Position numbers and translations under genes: made by a program. Source: an uncultured Eubacteriales bacterium (GTDB taxonomy: Bacteria > Bacillota > Clostridia > Lachnospirales > Lachnospiraceae). Taken from it: DNA of 5,901 nucleotides. Positions 1 through 5,459 of this stretch are shown here, in pieces. The stretch covers positions 1 through 5,901 of the forward strand of contig URND01000153.1 of the NCBI GenBank assembly GCA_900549105.1, in the 5' to 3' direction. Each line of letters starts with the position of its first letter. Position 1 is the stretch's first letter. A model generated the notes under the pieces. The model ran no database searches and was not told where the DNA came from. It was given only the letters and a program-made list of their open reading frames with translations.

Positions 1-4
1 CTTA

Positions 5-60
5 CCGCGCGAAGCTTGACGCAGCGCGCCCATGCGAAGCATCTGACATAGGGGATGCCC
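5..60. other. GC-rich, hairpin-rich segment of unknown function at the left edge
   Basis: This stretch follows the riboswitch terminator on the minus strand and differs in composition from the A/T-rich leader beside it. Several short inverted repeats can be seen: CGCGC at 6-10 with GCGCG at 24-28; ATGC at 32-35 with GCAT at 39-42 around a 3-nt loop; and GCATC at 39-43 with GATGC at 54-58. The last two compete for the same arm, so alternative folds are possible. I see no Shine-Dalgarno site and no convincing start codon. The density of palindromes suggests a dispersed intergenic repeat or a further structured leader element, but one partial copy cannot decide this. It may extend beyond the window. 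Confidence 0.3.
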
Positions 61-74
61 GAAAAGGTACATAC

Positions 75-120
75 AAAAACATCCAGCAGAGAAACTTAAA
101 AACATTTCCATACTGGATGT
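75..120 (-). terminator. Intrinsic terminator of the FMN riboswitch expression platform
   Basis: On the minus strand ACATCCAG (120-113) and CTGGATGT (86-79) form a perfect 8-bp stem around a 26-nt loop, followed directly by a T run (79-75). It lies about 60 nt after the riboswitch aptamer and before any coding start, the usual place for a riboswitch-controlled terminator. An upstream CTGGAT at 170-165 is identical to part of the 3' arm. It could pair with the 5' arm (118-113) as an antiterminator when FMN is absent. The hairpin is seen directly; the switching model is inferred from how FMN riboswitches act in Firmicutes. Confidence 0.85.
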
Positions 121-177
121 CCTATTTATGTCTTTCATCCGAATACATAGAAAAGAAAGATTATATCCAGCCCTGGT

Positions 178-294
178 GATACATCTTCTTCTCCCGTCCA
201 GACTGTCTGTTGGCTCCGGAGTCCCACCGGATTAGCTTTCGCTCGCGGGCTTTACCGCCAGTAGAGAATTCCTCATTCCCGAAGAAAGAATATC
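178..294 (-). ncRNA. FMN riboswitch (RFN element)
   Basis: The minus strand carries the conserved RFN blocks in order: CTTCGGG near the 5' end (about 284-278), GGCGGTAAAGCCCGCGAGC in the middle (about 259-241), TCCGGTGGGACTCCGGAGCC (about 232-213), CAGTCTGGACGGGAGAAGA at the 3' end (about 205-187). The ends can form the closing P1 helix: GATAT plus a pyrimidine-rich strand at 294-284 against a purine-rich strand ending in GTATC at 191-178. The aptamer binds flavin mononucleotide. In Firmicutes it shuts off riboflavin synthesis or uptake genes, usually by transcription termination, which fits the terminator just downstream. The controlled gene is to the left of the window; ribU or a ribD/ribBA-type operon is the likely target. 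The gene to its right (328-948) lies upstream of it in the transcription direction and is not its target. The helix connecting the central blocks looks short compared with the Bacillus ribD element. Confidence 0.96.
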
Positions 295-302
295 GTGTTT
301 TT

Positions 303-331
303 ATCATACTACACTCATTCAAAACTGTCAA
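303..331 (-). promoter_or_regulatory. Sigma-A promoter for the FMN riboswitch transcript
   Basis: The minus strand has a perfect -35 TTGACA (331-326), a 17-bp spacer and a -10 TATGAT (308-303). The expected start is about 7 nt downstream, near 296, so the RNA begins almost at the first base of the riboswitch closing helix. This placement makes it the dedicated promoter of the riboswitch-controlled gene. The TGA stop of the upstream flavoprotein gene (330-328) lies inside the -35 hexamer, so the two units are packed with no spare sequence. Confidence 0.9.
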
Positions 332-948
332 AGAATAAAATTCGTTTTAATCTTTGCTTCTGTTTCCGGAATGTCAATTCCCGCCTTCTTTCCGGCCTCA
401 ATACATTTCAGCATCCAGGCCATATTCTGTCCGAGGGTACGCATGGTTTGAAGTCCTTCCAAATCTTTTTCCACATCCTCCGGACATGAGCCGTGAACCA
501 TATTCCAATACTGGGAAGATACAAGCGGCATCTGGCTGATCGTAAAATATTTCTGAATGATATCCAGCGTAGCTGTTGTTCCTGCACGGCGGGCTGAAGC
601 AACCGCGGCGGCCGGCTTATGGTGAAAACAATCGCCGCAGCAGAACATCCGGTCCAAAAAAGCGCTCAAAGCCCCATTTAAAGACGCATAGTAAACCGGG
701 GAGCCCACAATCAGGCCATCTGATTCCTGCATTTTTACCAATGCCTGATTCACTGCATCATCGAAAACACAATGGTTACTATTACCGCCGCATTGATAGC
801 AGGCAATACATCCATGGATATTTCCTTTGCCAATCCAGAAAATCTCACTGTCCACACCATTTGCCTTTAAAGATGCCGCAGCTTCCTCCAAAGCCCTGTT
901 TGTACACCCATGTTCATGGGGACTTCCGTTGATTAACAATACTTTCAT
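328..948 (-). CDS. Iron-sulfur flavoprotein-type NAD(P)H-dependent FMN reductase (flavodoxin-fold)
   Basis: Predicted 206-residue cytoplasmic flavodoxin-fold protein that should bind FMN and move electrons from a reduced donor; its true substrate is unknown. Residues 1-17 hold the first beta strand and the FMN phosphate loop (NGSPHEHGCTN). Residues 47-60 contain C47-X2-C50-X2-C53-X6-C60, which fits the compact CX2CX2CX4-7C motif of archaeal and clostridial iron-sulfur flavoproteins and suggests a [4Fe-4S] cluster near the flavin. Residues 82-100 (GSPVYYASLNGALSAFLDR) match the isoalloxazine-side loop of the NADPH-dependent FMN reductase family. C103, C104 and C107 are extra cysteines. No signal peptide or membrane segment is seen. 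I chose the ATG at 948 because AGGAG lies 9 nt upstream; in-frame ATGs at 957 and 969 are respectively abutting and upstream of that site. It follows glyA after a GC-rich hairpin, with no own promoter seen. It could also be called a generic flavodoxin family protein. Confidence 0.88.
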   Translation of the reverse strand: MKVLLINGSPHEHGCTNRALEEAAASLKANGVDSEIFWIGKGNIHGCIACYQCGGNSNHCVFDDAVNQALVKMQESDGLIVGSPVYYASLNGALSAFLDRMFCCGDCFHHKPAAAVASARRAGTTATLDIIQKYFTISQMPLVSSQYWNMVHGSCPEDVEKDLEGLQTMRTLGQNMAWMLKCIEAGKKAGIDIPETEAKIKTNFIL

Positions 949-957
949 TTTCTTCAT

Positions 958-962
958 CTCCT
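958..962 (-). promoter_or_regulatory. Ribosome binding site that decides the start of the flavoprotein gene
   Basis: AGGAG on the minus strand (962-958) sits 9 nt before the ATG at 948. The in-frame ATG at 957 touches this site with no spacing, and the ATG at 969 lies before it, so both longer starts are unlikely. The chosen start gives the usual family N-terminus, MKVLLINGSP. Confidence 0.75.
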
Positions 963-973
963 GTCTCACGCCA

Positions 974-999
974 AAGCCCCGGCGCTATGACCGGGGCCT
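974..999 (-). terminator. GC-rich hairpin after glyA: weak terminator or attenuator
   Basis: On the minus strand AGGCCCCGG (999-991) pairs with CCGGGGCTT (982-974): 9 bp with one G-U pair and an 8-nt loop. It starts 18 nt after the glyA stop. The stem is strong but only three T residues follow (TTTGG), so termination may be partial. It sits 11 nt before the ribosome binding site of the next gene, leaving no room for a promoter between them. It could therefore act as a terminator, a read-through attenuator, or a 3'-end stability structure separating glyA from the flavoprotein message. Confidence 0.6.
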
Positions 1000-1017
1000 G
1001 TTCATTTCATACTTATT

Positions 1018-2256
1018 CTAGTTTAATGGATATTTTGCTGTAATTCCATCAACAATGGCTTTTGCTTTCTCTTTATTTGCATCAAAATCCTTTAATGTCA
1101 GTGCAATGGCTTCCGCAATAGCGTCCATATCTTCTTCCTTCAGTCCACGGGTTGTCGCCGACGGTGTGCCGAGACGAACGCCGCTTGTGACAAATGGCGA
1201 CTGAGGGTCATTTGGAATCGTGTTCTTATTGCATGTGATATTCACTTCATCCAACATTTTTTCCGCCTGTTTTCCGGTCAGATTCAGGCTTCTCAAATCA
1301 ACCAGCATCAGATGATTGTCCGTACCGCCGGAAACAATATCCACACCTCTGGACATAAGTCCCTTTGCCAGCGCCTGAGCATTGTCAATAATCTGTTTCT
1401 GATAGGCTTTGAATTCATCAGAAAGCGCTTCTTTAAAGCATACGGCTTTTGAAGCAATGACATGCATCAGAGGACCGCCCTGGATTCCAGGGAATACTGC
1501 TTTATTAAAATTAAATTTCTTTGCCGCTTCTTCATTGGCAAGAATCAGGCCGCCTCGAGGTCCCCGCAATGTTTTATGTGTTGTTGTCGTCACCACATCC
1601 GCATATGGGATTGGACTTGGATGAAGTCCTGCTGCAACAAGGCCCGCAATATGAGCCATATCCACCATCAGATATGCGCCCACTTCATCGGCTACTTCTC
1701 TAAACTTTTTGAAATCAATCGTTCTTGCATAAGCGCTGGCCCCGGCCACAATCAGCTTTGGTTTGGCTTCCAGCGCAATACGGCGAAGTTCATCATAATC
1801 AATAAAACCTTCATCGTTTACACCATAAGGTACAATTTTAAAATATTTACCGGATATATTTACCGGGCTTCCATGGGTCAAATGACCGCCATGATCGAGG
1901 TTCATACCCATTACTGTATCCCCAGGCTCCAGCATGGCAAAAAATACCGCCAGATTCGCCTGAGCGCCGGAATGGGGCTGAACATTCGCATAATCGCAGC
2001 CAAAAAGCTCTTTCGCCCGCTCAATCGCCAGATTTTCAGCAACATCAACGCATTCACAGCCGCCATAATAACGTTTTCCCGGATAGCCTTCTGCGTATTT
2101 ATTGGTCAATGGGCTTCCCATCGCTGACATAACTGCATGACTTACCCAGTTTTCAGATGCAATCAGCTCAATATGGGAATTCTGTCTGGCTAATTCGTCT
2201 TCAATCACCTGGGCAATCGCTGCATCTGTGTTTCTCAATTCATCTAATGAATACAT
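1018..2256 (-). CDS. glyA: Serine hydroxymethyltransferase
   Basis: Cytoplasmic pyridoxal-phosphate enzyme that converts serine plus tetrahydrofolate to glycine plus 5,10-methylene-tetrahydrofolate, the main source of one-carbon units for purine, thymidylate and methionine synthesis. At 412 residues it is close to the E. coli enzyme (417). Fold-type I aminotransferase features are intact: YAEGYPGKRYYGG at 54-66 with the catalytic Glu at 56, HGGHLTHGSP at 122-131 with the cofactor-stacking His at 125, DMAH at 199-202 with the pyridine-nitrogen Asp at 199, TTTTHKTLRGPRGG at 223-236 with the PLP-binding Lys at 228, and RLGTPSATTRG at 361-371 with the substrate-carboxylate Arg at 361. The start is supported by GGAGG 6-7 nt upstream of ATG; the stop is TAG. 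It lies 50 nt after aspS with no terminator between and no convincing promoter, so it is probably the third gene of the hisS-aspS transcript. Next to nothing suggests a threonine-aldolase relative instead. Confidence 0.98.
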   Translation of the reverse strand: MYSLDELRNTDAAIAQVIEDELARQNSHIELIASENWVSHAVMSAMGSPLTNKYAEGYPGKRYYGGCECVDVAENLAIERAKELFGCDYANVQPHSGAQANLAVFFAMLEPGDTVMGMNLDHGGHLTHGSPVNISGKYFKIVPYGVNDEGFIDYDELRRIALEAKPKLIVAGASAYARTIDFKKFREVADEVGAYLMVDMAHIAGLVAAGLHPSPIPYADVVTTTTHKTLRGPRGGLILANEEAAKKFNFNKAVFPGIQGGPLMHVIASKAVCFKEALSDEFKAYQKQIIDNAQALAKGLMSRGVDIVSGGTDNHLMLVDLRSLNLTGKQAEKMLDEVNITCNKNTIPNDPQSPFVTSGVRLGTPSATTRGLKEEDMDAIAEAIALTLKDFDANKEKAKAIVDGITAKYPLN

Positions 2257-2306
2257 TTTGTACCTCCATGATTTTATTTGTTATATCACTTTACCGTAAC
2301 AGAATA

Positions 2307-4100
2307 TCACATCTCTTCTTCCACGGCAATATCAATTCCAAGTTCTTTTAACTGAACGGCGTCAACCACATTCGGCGCATCCGTCATAAGGCAGGACGCA
2401 TCCTTCACCTTCGGGAAGGCGATAACATCACGAATACTGTCCATACCGGCCATAATCATGATCAGACGGTCAAATCCATAGGCCAGACCCGCATGAGGCG
2501 GAACGCCATATTTGAAGGCATTCAAAAGGAAGCCAAAACGCTCATAGGCATCTTCCTTTTCGAAGCCAAGAACCTCAAACATTTTTTCCTGGACATGATT
2601 CTGAAAAATACGGACACTGCCGCCGCCGATTTCCGTACCGTTCAGCACGATATCATAGGCTTTTGCGCGCACCCGGCCCGGATCGCTGTCAATATACTGC
2701 AGATCCTCTTCCATCGGCATAGTAAACGGATGGTGCATTGCGGTATAACGGCCCTCCTCCTCAGACCACTCCAGCAACGGGAACTCGGTTACCCAGAGGA
2801 AATTGAATTTATTTTTATCAATCAGGCCCATCTTATCCGCCAGTTCCAAACGCAGCGCGCCGAGAACATCATAAACAACTTTATTCTTATCAGCGGCAAA
2901 GAGAAGCAAATCGCCGTTCTCGCCGCCCATAGCCTGAATCAGGGCGCTCATCTCTTCATCCTTCATAAACTTGGCAAAGGAGGATTTTACCGTGCCGTCC
3001 TCCTGAATTGCGATATAGGCAAGACCTTTTGCGCCGTAATCCTTTGCAAATTTCACAAGGGCATCAATCTTCTTACGCGGCATACCGCCCTGTCCTTTGG
3101 CATTGATGCCGCGAACCGAACCGCCGTCCTCAAGAGCGCCCTTGAATACGACAAATTCACAGTCTTTAACCACATCGCTCACATTCTGAAGCTCCATGCC
3201 GAAACGGGTATCCGGTTTGTCTGAGCCAAAACGGTCCATAGCCTCCTGCCAGGTCATACGCGGAATCGGCAGCTGCACATCCAGCCCGATAATCTCCTTA
3301 AAGAGACGGGCCAGAAGCCGTTCGTTCACTTCAATCACGTCATCCACATCCACAAAGGATAATTCCATATCTATCTGGGTAAATTCCGGCTGACGGTCCG
3401 CGCGCAAATCCTCATCACGGAAACATTTTGCAATCTGGAAATAACGGTCATAGCCGGAACACATCAGAAGCTGTTTAAATAACTGAGGCGACTGAGGCAG
3501 GCCATAGAAATTCCCCGGGTGTACACGGCTCGGCACAAGATAATCTCTGGCGCCTTCCGGCGTACTCTTTCCGAGAATCGGCGTTTCAATCTCAAGGAAG
3601 CCTTCTTCCGAAAGGAAATTCCGGATGACCGTTGCCGCCTTGCTTCGCATCATAAGATTTCTCTGCAAATCCGGCCGTCTTAAATCCAGATAACGGTATT
3701 TCAAACGCAGCTCCTCTTTTGTCTTGCTGTTTTCCTCAATAGGAAACGGCGGCGTCTCGGATTCAGATAAAATACGAAGTTCCGTTGCCCGGATTTCGAT
3801 TTCACCGGTTTTCAGGTTTTTATTAATGCCGCCGGCCCTCCGTTCCACACGGCCGACTACAGCCACAACAAACTCGGCGCGGAGTTTTTCGGCTTTGGAA
3901 AAATTTTCACTTCCGGCATCTGCTTCTTCAAAAATAATCTGGAGAAGGCCGCTGCGGTCTCTCAAATCGACAAATATAATACCGCCCTTATTCCGGCTTT
4001 TCTGTACCCATCCCATCACGGTAACGACTTCGCCCACATTGGCGCTGTCCAACTCCGCACAGCGATGGGTTCTCTTTAATCCCTTCATTGATTCAGACAT
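2307..4100 (-). CDS. aspS: Aspartyl-tRNA synthetase (bacterial type)
   Basis: Class IIb synthetase, 597 residues, close to the E. coli enzyme (590). It attaches aspartate to tRNA(Asp). Domains in order: an N-terminal OB-fold anticodon-binding domain (about 1-110, GWVQKSRNKGG at 30-40); class II motif 1 (about 168-190, ETPILGKSTPEGARDYLVP); the aspartate-site QSPQLFKQ (203-210); motif 2 (219-244, CFRDEDLRADRQPEFTQID); the bacteria-specific GAD insertion (about 285-420); the IGGGSVRIF segment (491-499); and motif 3 (538-552, GLAYGFDRL). All catalytic motifs look intact. The start is supported by AAGGAG about 12 nt before the ATG. It begins 20 nt after the hisS stop, as in the hisS-aspS pair common in Firmicutes, which suggests co-transcription and possibly coupled translation. 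Residue 38 is Lys where E. coli has Leu30, a position linked to tRNA(Asp)/tRNA(Asn) discrimination, so I cannot tell whether it also charges tRNA(Asn). Confidence 0.98.
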   Translation of the reverse strand: MSESMKGLKRTHRCAELDSANVGEVVTVMGWVQKSRNKGGIIFVDLRDRSGLLQIIFEEADAGSENFSKAEKLRAEFVVAVVGRVERRAGGINKNLKTGEIEIRATELRILSESETPPFPIEENSKTKEELRLKYRYLDLRRPDLQRNLMMRSKAATVIRNFLSEEGFLEIETPILGKSTPEGARDYLVPSRVHPGNFYGLPQSPQLFKQLLMCSGYDRYFQIAKCFRDEDLRADRQPEFTQIDMELSFVDVDDVIEVNERLLARLFKEIIGLDVQLPIPRMTWQEAMDRFGSDKPDTRFGMELQNVSDVVKDCEFVVFKGALEDGGSVRGINAKGQGGMPRKKIDALVKFAKDYGAKGLAYIAIQEDGTVKSSFAKFMKDEEMSALIQAMGGENGDLLLFAADKNKVVYDVLGALRLELADKMGLIDKNKFNFLWVTEFPLLEWSEEEGRYTAMHHPFTMPMEEDLQYIDSDPGRVRAKAYDIVLNGTEIGGGSVRIFQNHVQEKMFEVLGFEKEDAYERFGFLLNAFKYGVPPHAGLAYGFDRLIMIMAGMDSIRDVIAFPKVKDASCLMTDAPNVVDAVQLKELGIDIAVEEEM

Positions 4101-4120
4101 TTTTTCTTCTCTCCTTATGA

Positions 4121-5383
4121 TTAATCCTTATAGATTTTTCTGAAATTAGTAAAGCCTTCATTTTCAAGCTTTGTAATCTGCTGTTTGACATTCTTGCGCA
4201 TTGGCTGAATCGTAACAATGGCGCCCTCCTCGCGCAATGCCTTTGCCTCTTTAAATAAAGCAATCTTTTTATCCAGCGGAACATCCTTTGCAATCAGAAT
4301 CGCCTGATTCTCTCCGCTGATTTTTGCGCCGTCATTCATTTTATCTTTTAAAATCGTAATAATCCGCTCAAAACCAATGGAAAAGCCTGTGGCATGGACA
4401 TCCTGTCCGCTGAATTTGCCAATCATCTTATCGTATCTTCCGCCGCCGGCAATTGAGAAATTGTAGCCGTTGATGCTGACCTCAAAAATCGGCCCGGTAT
4501 AATAACCCATACCCCGGACAAGAGTTGGGTCAAAGGAAATAGTCACTTTATCCGAAATCATTGCTTTGGCGCAGGAAATGATTTCCTCCACATTACTGAT
4601 CACCGAAGCATCCAGGAACTGTTCGCCGATATCTTTGCAGAATGTGCCGCAATCCGCAGCTTCCGTCGCCTTATAGACCGCAAGATAGCGTTCCACCACA
4701 TCTTCAGCATAGCCATTTTCAACCAGCTCTGTATGAATACCATCCAAGCCAATCTTGTCAAATTTATCCAGAGAAATCAAAACCGATGGAATCTCTTCCT
4801 CTTTAAATCCGGCCTGCAGGGCAACAGCGGATAATATCCGGCGGTCATTAATATGGATTGTAAATTCTGAAATGCCGACTTCTGCGAAAATCTGGGACAG
4901 CATATCTGAAGTTGCCGCAATAAGCTCAATCTCTGCCAGATTGGTTTCATCGCCCAGAATATCGATATCACACTGGGTAAACTGGCGGAAACGGCCCTTC
5001 TGAGGCTTGTCTGCACGCCACACATTTCCAATCTGAAGCGCTTTAAACGGCGTTGGAAGATTTTCTTTGTTATTTGCATAATATCTCGCAAGAGGCACCG
5101 TCAAATCATAGCGCAGACCATTGTCCGCAAATTCCTGATTTCCGGAGGCAATCGCCCGCTGCAAATCGGCTCCCCGCTTCATCACTTTAAAAATAAGCTT
5201 TTCATTATCGCCACCCTGTTTGGATGTCAGATTTTCAATATGTTCCATTACGGGTGTCTCTATCTGCATAAAACCATACTTTGCATAGCTTTCTTTAATC
5301 ATGCCCAACACATGCTCCCGCATGCGCATATCCGCCGGCAGCATATCACACATTCCCTTCACAGGTGTCTTAATAAATTTCAT
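4121..5383 (-). CDS. hisS: Histidyl-tRNA synthetase with a short C-terminal domain
   Basis: Class IIa synthetase that attaches histidine to tRNA(His); 420 residues, acting as a dimer in the cytoplasm by family knowledge. Visible signatures: motif 1 region (about 38-58), RYDLTVPLARYYANN at 91-105, motif 2 WRADKPQKGRFRQFTQCDIDILG (122-144), the two HisRS-specific boxes LVRGMGYYTGPIFEV (288-302, with the catalytic Arg at 290) and GGGRYDKMI (313-321), and motif 3 GFSIGFERI (333-341). After motif 3 only about 60 residues (360-420) remain for the anticodon-binding domain, usually about 90. The tail ends in FTNFRKIYKD. I recall similar short tails in Lachnospiraceae HisRS, so this is probably a lineage trait and not a truncation; the TAA stop is clean and the aspS ribosome site follows at once. 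Because the two HisRS-specific boxes are present, this is not the HisZ paralogue. AAAGGAG lies 8 nt before the ATG. It is first in the hisS-aspS-glyA cluster, under the promoter at 5415-5443. Confidence 0.97.
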   Translation of the reverse strand: MKFIKTPVKGMCDMLPADMRMREHVLGMIKESYAKYGFMQIETPVMEHIENLTSKQGGDNEKLIFKVMKRGADLQRAIASGNQEFADNGLRYDLTVPLARYYANNKENLPTPFKALQIGNVWRADKPQKGRFRQFTQCDIDILGDETNLAEIELIAATSDMLSQIFAEVGISEFTIHINDRRILSAVALQAGFKEEEIPSVLISLDKFDKIGLDGIHTELVENGYAEDVVERYLAVYKATEAADCGTFCKDIGEQFLDASVISNVEEIISCAKAMISDKVTISFDPTLVRGMGYYTGPIFEVSINGYNFSIAGGGRYDKMIGKFSGQDVHATGFSIGFERIITILKDKMNDGAKISGENQAILIAKDVPLDKKIALFKEAKALREEGAIVTIQPMRKNVKQQITKLENEGFTNFRKIYKD

Positions 5384-5414
5384 CGCTTTTACTCCTTTTC
5401 ATCAGATAGCTACT

Positions 5415-5443
5415 ATTATATCGCAAGAAAATCGGCATATCAA
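5415..5443 (-). promoter_or_regulatory. Sigma-A promoter for the hisS-aspS-glyA cluster
   Basis: On the minus strand: -35 TTGATA (5443-5438, five of six consensus bases), a 17-bp spacer, and a perfect -10 TATAAT (5420-5415). The predicted start near 5408 leaves a leader of only about 25 nt before the hisS ATG at 5383. That is much too short for a T-box leader of the kind that controls hisS in Bacillus subtilis, so expression is probably constitutive or controlled in some other way. It lies 16 bp after the stop of the upstream gene. Confidence 0.9.
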
Positions 5444-5459
5444 GCCCGTATTCTGCACA

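Noticed and set aside
1..72. Minus-strand ATG at 72-70 opening a frame to the left edge
   Set aside because: It lies right after the terminator T run, has no Shine-Dalgarno site, and reads through palindromic GC sequence. The true riboswitch-controlled start is probably further left.
3..176. Plus-strand open frame entering from the left edge and ending in TGA at 174-176
   Set aside because: It crosses the terminator hairpin and the leader of the FMN riboswitch on the other strand; composition changes midway and no family is recognised. A remnant within a dispersed repeat cannot be fully excluded.
949..969. Longer start for the flavoprotein gene at 969 or 957
   Set aside because: The AGGAG site at 962-958 lies after or directly against these ATGs, so neither can use it; the ATG at 948 has normal spacing and the family-typical N-terminus.
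1462..2127. Long open frame on the plus strand (221 codons) inside glyA
   Set aside because: It is antisense to a complete, motif-perfect glyA, has no ribosome site and no recognisable domain.
2257..2306. Separate glyA promoter in the aspS-glyA gap
   Set aside because: A TAAAAT-like -10 can be found, but the matching -35 (TTACGG or similar) agrees with consensus at only about two positions. Co-transcription with aspS is simpler.
2493..3224. Plus-strand open frame of 243 codons inside aspS
   Set aside because: Shadow of aspS; the opposite strand has all class II synthetase motifs and the plus-strand product shows no family features.
5370..5402. Ten-codon minus-strand mini-ORF overlapping the hisS start, a possible leader peptide
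   Set aside because: No ribosome site precedes it, it contains the hisS Shine-Dalgarno, and it has no histidine codons as an attenuator peptide would.
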